Assembly: GCA_937881735.1 (NCBI GenBank)
Contig: CALGEH010000014.1
Location: 1-36,024 of the forward strand
Origin: an uncultured Shimia sp.
GTDB taxonomy: Bacteria; Pseudomonadota; Alphaproteobacteria; Rhodobacterales; Rhodobacteraceae
Reading direction: 5' to 3'
DNA length: 36,024 nt
How positions within the stretch are numbered: the stretch's first letter is position 1; each line of letters opens with the position of its first letter. Shown piece by piece: positions 8,423 through 17,586 of this stretch. The position numbers were made by a program, and so were the translations under genes. A model generated the notes under the pieces. It saw only the letters and a list, made by a program, of their open reading frames with translations. It was not told the DNA's origin and made no database searches.

Positions 8423-9036
8423 GGGTCCGCATCAAGCGGGGCTGCATGGATATCCGCGCGCTTGGCGAGGGCTGATTCGAGCCGCAGGTGGTAGGCGCCG
8501 CGTGGTATCTCCAGAGCACCAAGGCTTTCCAGATGCGGTGTGATGAATTGCGTATCAAACAGAGTGAAGCCGCACCGGCGCAGGTGATCGACCAGATGCG
8601 CCAGCGCGCGTTTCGAGCCGTCGACCCGCGCTGAGAACATGCTTTCGCCAAAAAACGCCGATTGCAGCGCAACACCGTAGACTCCGCCCGCAAGCGTGTC
8701 ACCCTCCCAAATCTCAAGGGAGTGGGCGTGGCCCATATTGTGTAACGCGCTGTAATGGGTGCGAATTTCGGCGCTGATCCAAGTCTCGTCGCGCGCGGCG
8801 CAGCCATCGACCACGCCCTCGAAATCTCTGTTCAGGCTGGCAGTGTAGCCACCCTTTCGCATGCGCCGCGCGAGGCTTCGGGATATGTGAAACCCATCAA
8901 GCGGAAGGATACCGCGCCGCTTTGGGTCGACCCAGTAAATCTCCGGGTCCTCGCGGCTTTCGGCCATTGGGAAGATGCCCGCAGCATAGGCGTTGAGCAA
9001 AAGAATGGGCGTGAGGGAAAAACTGTCATCCTTCAT
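8386..9036 (-). CDS. aat: Leucyl/phenylalanyl-tRNA--protein transferase
   Basis: A protein of 216 residues that moves Leu or Phe from aminoacyl-tRNA to proteins with N-terminal Arg or Lys, marking them for ClpS/ClpAP degradation by the N-end rule. Family features are the AGIFPMAES start region, the YWVDPKRRGILP motif, GGVYGVALQSAFFGESMFS in the core and DTQFITPHLESLGA near the end. Length is normal for the short alphaproteobacterial form. The ATG at 9036 lies 18 bases downstream of the accC stop, so it is probably the last gene of the accB-accC-aat operon. It converges on, and overlaps, the DUF2155 gene. Confidence 0.95.
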   Translation of the reverse strand: MKDDSFSLTPILLLNAYAAGIFPMAESREDPEIYWVDPKRRGILPLDGFHISRSLARRMRKGGYTASLNRDFEGVVDGCAARDETWISAEIRTHYSALHNMGHAHSLEIWEGDTLAGGVYGVALQSAFFGESMFSARVDGSKRALAHLVDHLRRCGFTLFDTQFITPHLESLGALEIPRGAYHLRLESALAKRADIHAAPLDADPHSVLQRMTQTS

Positions 9037-9054
9037 CTTGGCCCTTTCCCGGTC

Positions 9055-10404
9055 TCAGCCCCGCAGGTTCGTCTCCAGCCACGTCTCTAACCAGTGGATA
9101 TTGTAGCTGCCCGCTTGAATATCCGGCTCTTGCAGCAGCGCATGAAAGAGCGGCACGGTCGTGTCCACACCGTCCACAATCAACTCTCCCAAAGCGCGGT
9201 TCAGCCGGGCGAGCGCTGCCGGGCGGTCGGGCCCGTGCACGATCAGTTTGCCAATCAGCGAATCGTAATAGGGTGGGATCGTGTAGCCATCATAGAGCGC
9301 GCTATCCATCCGCACACCAAGCCCGCCAGGGGCGTGGAACTGCGTGATCTTGCCGGGGCGCGGCGCGAATTCGGGCAGTTTCTCGGCGTTGATGCGGACC
9401 TCGATGGCGTGGCCGTTGATTTTCAGATCATCCTGGCCAAAGGACATTGGCAGGCCTTCAGCCACGCGGATCTGTTCGCGCACGAGGTCCACGCCAAAGA
9501 TTGCCTCGGTCACAGGGTGCTCGACCTGAAGGCGGGTGTTCATCTCGATGAAGTAGAACTCGCCGTTTTCATACAAGAATTCGATCGTGCCCGCGCCGGT
9601 ATAGTTGATCCGGGCGATGGCATCGGCGCAAATCTTGCCAATGGAGGCGCGTTCTTCAGGGGTGATCGTGGGGCCGGGGGCCTCTTCGAACACCTTCTGG
9701 TGGCGACGCTGCAACGAGCAGTCCCGCTCGCCCAGATGGACCGCGCCGCCCTTGCCATCGCCGAAGACCTGAATCTCGATATGGCGCGGCGTGGTGAGGT
9801 ATTTTTCGATATAGACTTCCGGATTGCCGAACGCCGCCTTGCCCTCGGCCCGTGCGGTCTGGAACGCGCTTTCCATGTCGGCGGCTGTTTGCGCCACTTT
9901 CATGCCGCGTCCGCCGCCACCCGCAGTGGCCTTGACGATCACGGGGTATCCGACTTCCTCGCCAATGCGCTTGGCCTCAGCCAGATCGGCCACACCGCCC
10001 TCAGAGCCTGGTACGCATGGCACACCAAGCTCTTTCATCGTGTCCTTGGCGGTGATCTTGTCACCCATGATGCGGATATGTTGAGCTGTGGGGCCGATGA
10101 AGGTCAGGCCATGATCTTCGACGATCTGAACGAAATTGGCGTTTTCCGACAGAAATCCATAGCCGGGATGGATCGCCTGCGCACCGGTGATTTCGCACGC
10201 GGCGATGATCGCGGGGATCGACAGATAGCTCTCGGTGCTGGAAGGCGGGCCGATGCAGACCGATTCGTCGGCCATGCGCACATGCATTGCATCGGCGTCG
10301 GCGGTGGAATGCACCGCGACCGAGGCGATCCCCATCTCGCGCGCGGCCCGGATCACCCGGAGGGCAATCTCGCCGCGATTGGCCACAAGGATTTTATCGA
10401 ACAT
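9055..10404 (-). CDS. accC: Biotin carboxylase subunit of acetyl-CoA carboxylase
   Basis: A protein of 449 residues that carboxylates biotin on the carrier protein AccB using ATP and bicarbonate, the first half-reaction of fatty-acid synthesis. The biotin-carboxylase N-domain starts [18 protein letters not shown]. The ATP-grasp glycine-rich loop is [12 protein letters not shown], with HIEIQVFGD following, and the catalytic region [14 protein letters not shown] is intact. The C-terminal domain ends normally and the length matches the family. It sits 10 bases downstream of accB in the same direction, forming the usual accBC pair. Confidence 0.97.
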   Translation of the reverse strand: MFDKILVANRGEIALRVIRAAREMGIASVAVHSTADADAMHVRMADESVCIGPPSSTESYLSIPAIIAACEITGAQAIHPGYGFLSENANFVQIVEDHGLTFIGPTAQHIRIMGDKITAKDTMKELGVPCVPGSEGGVADLAEAKRIGEEVGYPVIVKATAGGGGRGMKVAQTAADMESAFQTARAEGKAAFGNPEVYIEKYLTTPRHIEIQVFGDGKGGAVHLGERDCSLQRRHQKVFEEAPGPTITPEERASIGKICADAIARINYTGAGTIEFLYENGEFYFIEMNTRLQVEHPVTEAIFGVDLVREQIRVAEGLPMSFGQDDLKINGHAIEVRINAEKLPEFAPRPGKITQFHAPGGLGVRMDSALYDGYTIPPYYDSLIGKLIVHGPDRPAALARLNRALGELIVDGVDTTVPLFHALLQEPDIQAGSYNIHWLETWLETNLRG

Positions 10405-10414
10405 TGCGTGTGCC

Positions 10415-10906
10415 TTATTCGATGATCATCAGAGGGGAGCCATATTCAACAGCGGCGCCATCCTCGACCACGATCCGCTTGACCGTTCCACCGCGCGGTG
10501 CGGGGATATGGTTCATCGTTTTCATCGCCTCGATGATCAAGAGCGTGTCACCCTCGTTCACCTGATCGCCCACAGAGGCAAAAGACGGCCCGCCAGGTTC
10601 AGCCTGCATGTAGACCGTGCCGACCATGGGCGACGTCACGGCGCCGGGATGGCTCGCGGGGTCTTCTGCGGATGGCGCGTTGGACGCGGCAGGGGCAGGC
10701 GTCGCGGCCGCCGCTGGTGCGGCTTGCGCGGGGGCCTGTGCGAAGATCTGCGGCGCGGGCTCGTTCTTGCGGCTGACACGCACGTTCAGGCTGTCATCTG
10801 CGCCATACTCGCGTTTGACCTGAAGCTCGGTCAGATCATTTTCGTTGAGAAGTTCTGCCAGCGCCTTGATGAAAGCCACGTCGTCTGAATGGGGAGATTT
10901 TGGCAT
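10415..10906 (-). CDS. accB: Biotin carboxyl carrier protein of acetyl-CoA carboxylase
   Basis: A protein of 163 residues that carries biotin between the carboxylase (AccC) and the carboxyltransferase (AccAD). The biotin acceptor is Lys129 in the EAMKTMN motif of the C-terminal lipoyl/biotinyl domain (about residues 88-163). An Ala/Pro-rich flexible linker (about residues 53-85) precedes it. The N-terminal ~45 residues form the helical part that contacts AccC. The acyl-carrier thumb region ([20 protein letters not shown]) is present. It is the first gene of the accB-accC-aat operon. The upstream stretch to 11180 should hold the promoter; a TATAAA lies near 10966 on the minus strand but without a good -35 partner. 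Confidence 0.97.
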   Translation of the reverse strand: MPKSPHSDDVAFIKALAELLNENDLTELQVKREYGADDSLNVRVSRKNEPAPQIFAQAPAQAAPAAAATPAPAASNAPSAEDPASHPGAVTSPMVGTVYMQAEPGGPSFASVGDQVNEGDTLLIIEAMKTMNHIPAPRGGTVKRIVVEDGAAVEYGSPLMIIE

Positions 10907-11180
10907 TGAGTTCCTCGAACCAGTGCCGCCCTTTTCGCATGGCGGCTTGCTTGTTTGCGCTGTTTATAGGCCATGCGTTGCGATGAGAAAAGCACGCAGT
11001 TGATATAAGACATGGGGATGGTGCGCGCGATTGCCACCCGTGGGGGCAAAAACATGTCATTGCGCAAGGTTTTGGCAGTATTTTGCTTGGGATTTGGCGC
11101 AGGCGCGCCGAGTGTCGTGCGGTTGATTTTACGAAATGGTGCGCCAAAATTCGTGGGTGCGCAGGGTTTGGAGGCGGGAT

Positions 11181-11978
11181 ATGGCGAAGCTATCGGGAAA
11201 AACGGCGCTGATCACAGGGGCGTTTCAGGGGGTTGGGCTGGGCGTGGCAGAGGCGTTTGCCCGCGCAGGGGCCGGTGTGATCCTGCATGACAGGCCGGGG
11301 CGCGATCCGGCTGATTTATGTGCGCGCATGACCGATCTGGGGGCGGCGGAGGTGACGGTCGTCGCCGCCGATCTGGCCCTGCCCGCCGAGATTGACGCCA
11401 TGCTTGCGGGGCTCAGGTAAACGGCGGTTGATATCTTGGTCAACAACGCAGGGATCGGCCAGACGGGTCCGCTGGCTGATTTGCCCCGCGCCACTTGGGA
11501 TGAGGTGCTGGCCATCAACCTCAGCGCGCCCTTTGCGTTGATGCAGGGGCTTTTGCCGGGCATGGCGGAGCGCGGCTATGGCCGGGTGATCAACATCGCC
11601 TCCATCCACGGTCTGGTCGGCAATCCGGGCAAGGCGGCTTATGCCACGGCGAAACACGGGCTGGTGGGCCTCAGCCGCGTGGCGGCGATGGAATATGCCG
11701 AAGGTGGTAGCCGCGCGTCTGGAGGGGTGACGGTGAACGCGATCTGCCCCGGCTGGGTGGACACGCCACTGGTGCAAGGCATGGTTGCCGCGCGGCAAGA
11801 GGCGCTGGGTGGGACGCGGGAGGAGGCGATTGCGGACCTTCTTGGCACCAAGCAACCCACGCGGCGCGGCATTGATCCAGAGGAGATCGGCGCGATGGCG
11901 CTGTGGCTCACTGATCCGCTGTCGCATAACGTGACGGGGGCGGCCCTGCCGCTAGATGGGGGCTGGACGACGCATTAG
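11181..11978 (+). pseudogene. 3-hydroxybutyrate dehydrogenase-like SDR gene interrupted by an in-frame stop
   Basis: A short-chain dehydrogenase/reductase gene of 265 codons broken by a single TAA at 11418-11420 (codon 80). The frame is otherwise open and intact on both sides. The N-terminal part has the NAD-binding glycine motif TGAFQGVGLG. After the stop come DILVNNAGIG, the catalytic INIASIHG and the YATAKHG Tyr/Lys motif. The C-terminal part (TVNAICPGWVDTPLV, KQPTRRG and TGAALPLDGGWTTH) is closest to type I 3-hydroxybutyrate dehydrogenase, which interconverts 3-hydroxybutyrate and acetoacetate. ATG 11181 has GGAGGCGGG upstream. The stop lies in the helix before strand 4, a tolerant position. 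Either a recent nonsense mutation or a sequencing error fits; gradual decay does not. Confidence 0.85.
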
Positions 11979-12010
11979 ACCGCACTGGGCCCGCGACGGA
12001 TCGGGCGATC

Positions 12011-12039
12011 TTGCCAACCGGGCGCAAATCCCCTAGCTA
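12011..12039 (+). promoter_or_regulatory. Candidate promoter of the queCDEF operon
   Basis: TTGCCA (12011-12016) and TAGCTA (12034-12039) are separated by 17 bases, a fair match to a housekeeping promoter. The expected transcript start, about 12045-12047, falls just before the preQ1 riboswitch, placing the aptamer at the extreme 5' end as is usual for this class. Inference from spacing and context. Confidence 0.45.
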
Positions 12040-12049
12040 GCGCCCACAT

Positions 12050-12079
12050 GCGGTCGCAGCCTACCCGCTCAAAACAAGG
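12050..12079 (+). promoter_or_regulatory. preQ1-I riboswitch in the queC leader
   Basis: A compact H-type pseudoknot matching the preQ1-I class. Stem P1 is GCGG (12050-12053) with CCGC (12065-12068). Loop TCGCAG (12054-12059) is the same as in the well-known Thermoanaerobacter aptamer. C12064 is in the position that pairs with preQ1, and the A-rich tail CAAAACAAGG (12070-12079) is also identical. P2 pairs would be G12059-C12075, C12057-G12078 and C12055-G12079. The tail contains the AAGGA that serves as the queC ribosome-binding site, six bases before the ATG. Ligand binding should therefore hide it and shut off translation of the queuosine precursor genes. The class is known; its presence here is read directly from the sequence. 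Confidence 0.88.
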
Positions 12080-12086
12080 ACGAGAT

Positions 12087-12794
12087 ATGAAGATAATGGT
12101 CATCTGCTCCGGCGGGATGGACAGCGTTGCCTTGGCGCACAAGGTGGCGGCTGAACAAACCCTCGTGGGCCTTATCACCTTTGATTATGGTCAGCGGCAC
12201 GCCAAGGAAATCACCTTCGCCGCCGCCTGCGCCAAGCGTCTGGGTGTTCCGCATCATGTCATTGATATCCGCACGATTGGCGCCGCACTCACCGGCTCCG
12301 CGCTCACCGATGATATCGACGTGCCGGACGGGCACTATGCCGAGGACACGATGAAGCTGACCATCGTGCCCAACCGCAACGCGATCATGCTGACAATCGC
12401 CTTCGGGCTGGCGGCGGCGCAAAAGGCGGACGCCGTAGCCACGGCAGTGCATGGTGGCGATCACTTTATCTATCCCGATTGCCGCCCCGGGTTCATCGAC
12501 GCCTTTGCCAAGATGCAGGCCGAAGCGCTGGACGGCTACGCCGATATCACGCTCTACACGCCTTATGTGCATGGCTCCAAGGCGGACATCGCCGTGGATG
12601 GTGCTGCCCATGGCACGCCCTTTGCCGAGACATGGTCCTGCTACAAGGGCGGCGCGCGGCATTGCGGGCGCTGTGGCACCTGCGTGGAGCGGCGCGAGGC
12701 GTTTGATATCGCGGGTATCACCGATCCGACAGAGTATGCCGATCCTGAGTTCTGGAAAGCGGCCATTGCCAACGCCAATAGTGGGGCATCCTGA
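12087..12794 (+). CDS. queC: 7-cyano-7-deazaguanine (preQ0) synthase QueC
   Basis: A protein of 235 residues that converts 7-carboxy-7-deazaguanine to preQ0 using ATP and ammonia. The PP-loop is CSGGMDSVALAH, with Met where many QueC proteins have Gln or Leu. Conserved blocks are FDYGQRHAKE, VPNRNAIML and HGGDHFIYPDCRPGF. The zinc site uses cysteines in the tail motif CYKGGARHCGRCGTCVER. ATG 12087 follows the riboswitch-embedded AAGGA. An in-frame ATG at 12048 would place the riboswitch inside the coding region and is rejected. First gene of the queC-queD-queE-queF operon; its TGA overlaps the queD ATG by one base. Confidence 0.96.
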   Translation: MKIMVICSGGMDSVALAHKVAAEQTLVGLITFDYGQRHAKEITFAAACAKRLGVPHHVIDIRTIGAALTGSALTDDIDVPDGHYAEDTMKLTIVPNRNAIMLTIAFGLAAAQKADAVATAVHGGDHFIYPDCRPGFIDAFAKMQAEALDGYADITLYTPYVHGSKADIAVDGAAHGTPFAETWSCYKGGARHCGRCGTCVERREAFDIAGITDPTEYADPEFWKAAIANANSGAS

Positions 12795-13150
12795 TGTATC
12801 GCATCACCAAGGAATTTCACTTCTCTGCCTCGCATCAGCTTTTTGGCTTGCCCGAGGATCATCAATGCGCGCGCCTGCACGGGCATAACTACATCGTGGT
12901 GGTCGAGCTTGCCGCGTATGAGCTTAACGCGCACGGCTTCATCCGCGATTACCTCGATCTGGCCCCGCTCAAGCGGTATATCGACGACACGCTGGATCAC
13001 CGGCATCTCAACGATGTGCTGGGCGATGATTGTGTGACCGCCGAGCGGATGGCCAAGCATTTCTATGACTGGTGCGCCGCCCGCTGGCCTGAGACGGCGG
13101 CGGCAAAGGTCAGCGAGACGCCCAAGACTTGGGCCGAATATCGGCCATGA
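12794..13150 (+). CDS. queD: 6-carboxy-5,6,7,8-tetrahydropterin synthase QueD
   Basis: A protein of 118 residues of the PTPS family that turns dihydroneopterin triphosphate into 6-carboxytetrahydropterin, the second step toward queuosine. Zinc ligands are His14 (FSASHQL), His29 and His31 (LHGHNY), and the catalytic Cys25 is in place. The acidic end of strand motif [20 protein letters not shown] is typical. Its start overlaps the queC stop (TGATG) and its stop overlaps the queE start (ATGA), so translation is coupled along the operon. The first enzyme of the pathway, a GTP cyclohydrolase I, is not in this window. Confidence 0.96.
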   Translation: MYRITKEFHFSASHQLFGLPEDHQCARLHGHNYIVVVELAAYELNAHGFIRDYLDLAPLKRYIDDTLDHRHLNDVLGDDCVTAERMAKHFYDWCAARWPETAAAKVSETPKTWAEYRP

Positions 13151-13866
13151 GCGAGGCGATCCGCGTCTCCGAGATTTTCGGCCCCACGATACAGGGCGAG
13201 GGGGCCTTGATCGGCCTGCCCACGGTTTTCGTGCGCACGGGCGGCTGCGATTTTCGCTGCGTCTGGTGCGACAGCCTGCATGCGGTGGAAAGCGAATACC
13301 GCCACACATGGGCCGCGATGAGCGCGGCCGCCGTGATGGACGAGGTGCGCAAGCTCGCGGGAGCGCCGCTGATGGTAACGCTTTCAGGCGGGAACCCGGC
13401 GATCCAGCCTTTGGGCGATCTAATCACGTTGGGGCGCGCCGAGGGCTATGGCTTTGCCATGGAGACGCAAGGCTCTGTAGCCAAGGATTGGTTCGCGGAT
13501 CTCGACATGCTGGTGCTGAGCCCAAAGCCGCCCTCATCCGGGATGGACACGGATTGGGAGGCGTTTGCCGCCTGCGTTGCCGCCGCCAAGGGGGCGCAGA
13601 CGGTGCTGAAGATCGTGGTGTTTGATGAGGCGGATTACGCTTATGCGCGGAATGCTGCAGCCCGGCATCCTACGCTGCCGGTTTATTTGCAGCCCGGCAA
13701 TCACACACCCCCGCCGCCGGATGATGAGGACGCGGAAGTTGACTTGGCGGGGATTGAGGCACGTATGAATTGGCTGATCGCGCGCGCAGGTGAGGACAAA
13801 TGGCACGGCGCGCGCATCCTGCCGCAGCTGCATGTCATGCTATGGGGCAACAAGCGCGGCGTCTGA
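13147..13866 (+). CDS. queE: 7-carboxy-7-deazaguanine synthase QueE (radical SAM)
   Basis: A protein of 239 residues that contracts the ring of 6-carboxytetrahydropterin to 7-carboxy-7-deazaguanine with S-adenosylmethionine and a [4Fe-4S] cluster. The cluster motif is the standard CX3CX2C with Cys34, Cys38 and Cys41 (CDFRCVWC). The N-terminal [16 protein letters not shown] and the SAM-contacting TLSGGNPAI are family markers. ATG 13147 lies in an ATGA overlap with queD. A longer form from 13129 would only add six residues inside queD. The 21-base gap to queF contains that gene's ribosome-binding site. Confidence 0.95.
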   Translation: MSEAIRVSEIFGPTIQGEGALIGLPTVFVRTGGCDFRCVWCDSLHAVESEYRHTWAAMSAAAVMDEVRKLAGAPLMVTLSGGNPAIQPLGDLITLGRAEGYGFAMETQGSVAKDWFADLDMLVLSPKPPSSGMDTDWEAFAACVAAAKGAQTVLKIVVFDEADYAYARNAAARHPTLPVYLQPGNHTPPPPDDEDAEVDLAGIEARMNWLIARAGEDKWHGARILPQLHVMLWGNKRGV

Positions 13867-13887
13867 CACGCCGCAAGGGAGATGGAT

Positions 13888-14352
13888 ATGAGCGACAGTA
13901 TTTACAGCGATCTCAAACAACTGGGCACGATGACGGGATTGCCCGATGATCCTGCAAAGGCGGAGCTGGAGCGGGTGCAGAACCCGCAGGCCGATGTGAT
14001 GTATAACGTGCGGTTTGTAGCGCCTGAGTTCACCTCGCTCTGTCCCATGACCGGGCAGCCGGATTTCGCGCATCTGGTGATTGATTATGTGCCGGGCGCG
14101 TGGCTGGTGGAGAGCAAATCGCTCAAGCTTTTCCTCGGGTCGTTCCGCAATCACGGCGCCTTCCACGAGGATTGCACGATCACCATCGCGCGCCGCATCG
14201 CGGATTTCACTGAGGCCAAATGGCTGCGCATCGGCGGCTATTGGTATCCGCGCGGGGGCATTCCCATCGACGTGCATTACCAAACAGGGCCAATGCCTGA
14301 GGGGCTTTGGATTCCCGATCAGGGTGTGCCGCCCTATCGTGGGCGCGGCTAA
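13888..14352 (+). CDS. queF: NADPH-dependent 7-cyano-7-deazaguanine reductase QueF
   Basis: A protein of 154 residues, the short (type I, YkvM-like) QueF that reduces the nitrile of preQ0 to preQ1 with NADPH. Catalytic Cys52 in [12 protein letters not shown] and Asp59 are present, as is the QueF signature [17 protein letters not shown] with FHEDC after it. ATG 13888 is chosen because AAGGGA (13875-13880) sits 7 bases upstream. The in-frame ATG at 13882 is too close to it. It is the last gene of the operon, and its product preQ1 is the ligand of the riboswitch at the operon's head, closing a feedback loop. Its last 4 bases overlap the convergent transporter gene. Confidence 0.96.
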   Translation: MSDSIYSDLKQLGTMTGLPDDPAKAELERVQNPQADVMYNVRFVAPEFTSLCPMTGQPDFAHLVIDYVPGAWLVESKSLKLFLGSFRNHGAFHEDCTITIARRIADFTEAKWLRIGGYWYPRGGIPIDVHYQTGPMPEGLWIPDQGVPPYRGRG

Positions 14353-15371
14353 GGCGCCTCGCGTTCGGGCGGCTCTTCTAGCGGCTGGATCGCAGCTCCG
14401 GGGGCAAATGTCGCCTCGGCGATCACAGTGTCGTCGTCATTTTTGCGCGCCGCGCGCAGCTCGCGAAAGCCGACATAGAGCCCGCTTGCGATGATCAGCA
14501 TCATGCCGATGATCGTGGCGAAGGGCGGGACTTCATCGAACAAGAGCCACCCCAGCAGCACCGCGATGGGCAGATAGGTGTAGTCAAAAGGCGCCACCAG
14601 CGAGGCGTTGGCGATCTGGTAGGCGCGGCTGAGCAGCATCCAACCGATCATCCCGGCAACGCCCAGCATCAAAAGCTGCGGCAGGTCGCGCCATGTCTCC
14701 TCTGGCAGGTCGAGGCGCATATGTGGAAACTCCGGCCCGATGGGGAGCACCGTATTCACGAGCCACGCCAGGGGCAGCATCATCAGCCCCATATAGGTGA
14801 TCGTCTGCAAGCCCATCGTCAGCGGCGATTCGCGCTCTCCGATCTGGCGGGCGATGATTTGGCTTATCGCGTAGGTGAGCGCGCATGTCAGCGGCAGGAT
14901 GGTGACCCAGTCGAACTCGGTCGGGTTCATCGCGATGATCACGCCGATAAAGCCCACGACAAGTGCGCCAATGCGGTGAATGCCGATCGTCTCACGCAGC
15001 ACCAGCGCGGCGAGGAGCGCGGTCATCAAGGGCGCGGAGAAGAAGATCGTGGTGACCTCGGCCAGACCCATCAACGGAAAGGCCGCGTAGAAAAGCGTGA
15101 ACCCAGCTGCCAGAAGCGCCGCGCGCGCCAGATGGAGCGGCCAGAGCGGGGTGAGGATGCGGTGTGCGCCGCGTAGCCAAAAGATAACTGGCGTGAGCAA
15201 CAAAAGCGTGACGAGCGAGCGGACGATGATGAGGTTCCAGACCGGGTGCGTCTCAAGCAGGGTTTTCATCAGCACGTCTTGGATGACGAAAAACACCATG
15301 CCGGCCTCGACGCAGAGGATGCCTGCAGCGGCGCGGTTGGATTGCGGTGGGGTCGTGGCTGTCGTGCTCAT
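14349..15371 (-). CDS. EamA/DMT-family transporter
   Basis: A protein of 340 residues with about 10 membrane helices in two EamA repeats (roughly residues 18-145 and 160-300). It is a member of the drug/metabolite transporter superfamily. Family markers include [14 protein letters not shown] near the second helix, [17 protein letters not shown] at the end of the first repeat and [19 protein letters not shown] in the second. The C-terminal 40 residues are polar and probably cytoplasmic. The substrate cannot be told from sequence; relatives export amino acids, purines or other metabolites. ATG 15371 has AAGGAG upstream, and the longer frame to 15461 adds an Arg-rich stretch without family similarity. 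It converges on queF. Confidence 0.86.
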   Translation of the reverse strand: MSTTATTPPQSNRAAAGILCVEAGMVFFVIQDVLMKTLLETHPVWNLIIVRSLVTLLLLTPVIFWLRGAHRILTPLWPLHLARAALLAAGFTLFYAAFPLMGLAEVTTIFFSAPLMTALLAALVLRETIGIHRIGALVVGFIGVIIAMNPTEFDWVTILPLTCALTYAISQIIARQIGERESPLTMGLQTITYMGLMMLPLAWLVNTVLPIGPEFPHMRLDLPEETWRDLPQLLMLGVAGMIGWMLLSRAYQIANASLVAPFDYTYLPIAVLLGWLLFDEVPPFATIIGMMLIIASGLYVGFRELRAARKNDDDTVIAEATFAPGAAIQPLEEPPEREAP

Positions 15372-15453
15372 CTGACGGCTCCTTCGCTGCAAGCCTGCGC
15401 CGGGGATGCGTGCGAGGTCGCGTCTGTTTGCGACTGGAATGTTCGCAAAGAGT

Positions 15454-15484
15454 AGCCCCACAGAGGGTCAGGATCTGTGGGGCT
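15454..15484 (-). terminator. Terminator-like hairpin downstream of acs
   Basis: A perfect 10-bp inverted repeat AGCCCCACAG / CTGTGGGGCT with an 11-base loop, starting about 27 bases beyond the acs stop on the minus strand. The following minus-strand sequence ACTCTTT is only mildly T-rich. It probably ends the ABC-acs transcript before the transporter gene. The function is inferred. Confidence 0.55.
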
Positions 15485-15511
15485 TTGAAGGCTTTGTGTT
15501 TTGCTGGGGTC

Positions 15512-17458
15512 TTAGCCGCGGTTCATGCGGTTCTCGATGAGGTCGTCGACCACGGCGGGTTCGGCCAGCGTAGATGTGTCGCCCAATGCGCCAAAATCAT
15601 CCTCGGCGATCTTGCGCAGGATGCGGCGCATGATCTTGCCCGAGCGTGTCTTGGGCAGGCCGGGGGCCCATTGGATGAGGTCGGGCTTGGCAATCGGGCC
15701 AATTTCCGTGTGGACCCATTTCTCAAGTTCCTTACGCAGCTCTTCCGTAGGCTGCACCCCGTTCATCAAGGTGACGTAAGCGTAGATGCCCTGACCCTTG
15801 ATGGCATGTGGGTAACCGACCACGGCGGCCTCGGCCACTTGGGCGTGGGCCACAAGGGCGGATTCCACCTCTGCCGTGCCCATCCGGTGGCCCGACACGT
15901 TGATCACGTCATCGACGCGACCCGTGATCCAGTAATAGCCATCCGCATCGCGGCGGCAGCCATCACCGGTGAAGTAGTAGCCTTTGTAGTCCGAGAAATA
16001 CGTCTTCTCGAAGCGCTCGTGATCGCCATAGACAGTGCGCATCTGGCCGGGCCAGCTGCCCTTCATGCACAGCACGCCTTCGGCGGCCGTCTCGTGGATT
16101 TCCTCGCCCGAGGTGGGGTCGAGGATCACAGGCTCCACCCCGAAGAAGGGCCGTGTGCAGGAGCCGGGCTTGGTTGCCGTGGCGCCGGGCAGGGGGGTCA
16201 TAAGGTGGCCGCCGGTTTCGGTCTGCCACCATGTGTCCACGATCGGGCAGCGGCCCTTGCCGACCACGTCATTATACCAATTCCACGCCTCAGGGTTGAT
16301 CGGCTCGCCCACGGTGCCCAGCACTTTGAGGGCGCTGAGATCGCAAGCCTCGACGAAGCTGTTGCCTTGGCCCATCAGGGCGCGGAGCGCGGTGGGCGCG
16401 GTGTAGAACTGGTTCACCTTGTGCTTTTCGCAGACCTGCCAGAAGCGCGAGGCGTCGGGGTAGGTCGGCACGCCCTCGAACATGATCGTGGTCGCGCCAT
16501 TGGCGAGGGGCCCGTAGACGATATAGCTGTGCCCGGTGACCCAACCCACATCGGCGGTGCACCAAAAGATATCGCCCTCGTGATAGTCAAAAACCAGCTC
16601 GTGCGTCATGGACGCATAGACGAGGTATCCGCCCGAGGTATGCACAACGCCCTTGGGCTGCCCCGTGCTGCCTGAGGTGTAGAGGATGAAGAGCGGGTCT
16701 TCGGCGCTCATTTCTTCGGGGGCACATTCGGCGCTCGCTTTGGCCATGAGCGCGCTGCAATCGTGGTCGCGCTCGGTCCATGTGGTTTGACCGCCTGTGC
16801 GTTTCACCACGAGGCATTGCACATGGTCGTCACAATGCAAAAGCGCCTGATCGGTGTTGGATTTGAGCGCGGTCTTGCGTCCGCCACGCGGGGCCTCATC
16901 CGCTGTGATCACCACCTTCGCGCCGCAGCCATTGATCCGTGCGCCCAAGGCATCGGGTGAGAACCCGGCGAAGACGATGGAATGGATTGCCCCGATCCGC
17001 GCACAGGCGAGCATGGCATAGGCCGCTTCGGGGATCATCGGCAGGTAGAGGACAACGCGGTCGCCCTTGCCCACGCCCAGATCCTTAAGGACATTGGCCA
17101 TGCGGCAGGTCTGGTCGTGCAGCTCTTGGTAGGTGATATGCAGCGAAGGCGTCTCGGGGTCATCCGCCTCCCAGATGATGGCGGTTTGATCCGCGCGCAC
17201 GCTCAGGTGGCGGTCAATGCAATTAGCGGCGACATTGAGCGTGCCGTCCGCGAACCAGTTGATGCCGACAGAGCCAAGGTCGAAGGAGACATCGCGGACC
17301 TTGGTGAAGGGTGTCATCCAGTCTATGCGCTTGCCATGCTCGGCCCAGAACGCGTCGGGGTCCTTGATGGAGGCTGCATACATTTCGTCATATTTGGCGG
17401 CGTCGACATGGGCCTTTGCGGCGAAATCGGCGGATGGCGGATAGGTTGTATCGGACAT
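15512..17458 (-). CDS. acs: Acetyl-CoA synthetase (AMP-forming)
   Basis: A protein of 648 residues that activates acetate to acetyl-CoA through an acetyl-AMP intermediate. Markers are the P-loop-like [14 protein letters not shown], the WWQTETGGH substrate-pocket motif and the hinge region [18 protein letters not shown]. The catalytic lysine is Lys608 in [11 protein letters not shown], the site that protein acetyltransferases modify in homologues. Length equals the family norm. It lies downstream of a five-gene ABC importer on the same strand and divergent from regulators of the ScfR and symporter-kinase types. Regulation by acetate or acyl-CoA status is therefore likely. A 128-base gap with a strong hairpin separates it from the livF-like gene. 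Confidence 0.96.
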   Translation of the reverse strand: MSDTTYPPSADFAAKAHVDAAKYDEMYAASIKDPDAFWAEHGKRIDWMTPFTKVRDVSFDLGSVGINWFADGTLNVAANCIDRHLSVRADQTAIIWEADDPETPSLHITYQELHDQTCRMANVLKDLGVGKGDRVVLYLPMIPEAAYAMLACARIGAIHSIVFAGFSPDALGARINGCGAKVVITADEAPRGGRKTALKSNTDQALLHCDDHVQCLVVKRTGGQTTWTERDHDCSALMAKASAECAPEEMSAEDPLFILYTSGSTGQPKGVVHTSGGYLVYASMTHELVFDYHEGDIFWCTADVGWVTGHSYIVYGPLANGATTIMFEGVPTYPDASRFWQVCEKHKVNQFYTAPTALRALMGQGNSFVEACDLSALKVLGTVGEPINPEAWNWYNDVVGKGRCPIVDTWWQTETGGHLMTPLPGATATKPGSCTRPFFGVEPVILDPTSGEEIHETAAEGVLCMKGSWPGQMRTVYGDHERFEKTYFSDYKGYYFTGDGCRRDADGYYWITGRVDDVINVSGHRMGTAEVESALVAHAQVAEAAVVGYPHAIKGQGIYAYVTLMNGVQPTEELRKELEKWVHTEIGPIAKPDLIQWAPGLPKTRSGKIMRRILRKIAEDDFGALGDTSTLAEPAVVDDLIENRMNRG

Positions 17459-17525
17459 ATCGGACCTTTTTCCTTTAGGGGCTCATCTTTCAGAGACTTG
17501 GGGTCCGGGCGCGGGTGCCTGTGGG

Positions 17526-17557
17526 GCGGGCCGCTCCCCGGATGGTGCGGCCCGCCG
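17526..17557 (-). terminator. Intercistronic hairpin between the livF-like gene and acs
   Basis: A perfect 10-bp GC-only inverted repeat GGCGGGCCGC / GCGGCCCGCC (17526-17535 and 17548-17557), loop 12 bases, about 30 bases past the livF-like stop. No T-run follows on the minus strand, so it is more likely a message-stabilising or attenuating element than a full terminator. acs may also have its own start. Confidence 0.4.
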
Positions 17558-17586
17558 ATGGGCGAGGGCCGCCAGTTTCGGGTGCG

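Noticed and set aside
9094-10425. A 443-codon plus-strand frame opposite accC
   Set aside because: accC on the minus strand is unambiguous; the antisense product shows no family features.
11012-11290. A 92-codon plus-strand frame before the broken dehydrogenase
   Set aside because: It overlaps the dehydrogenase start in another frame and its product resembles nothing; judged a chance frame.
12048-12086. An upstream in-frame ATG that would lengthen QueC by 13 residues
   Set aside because: It would place the riboswitch and ribosome-binding site inside the coding region, and the added residues are not part of the family.
15347-16675. A 442-codon plus-strand frame opposite acs
   Set aside because: acs is certain on the minus strand; the frame has no ribosome-binding site or motif of its own.
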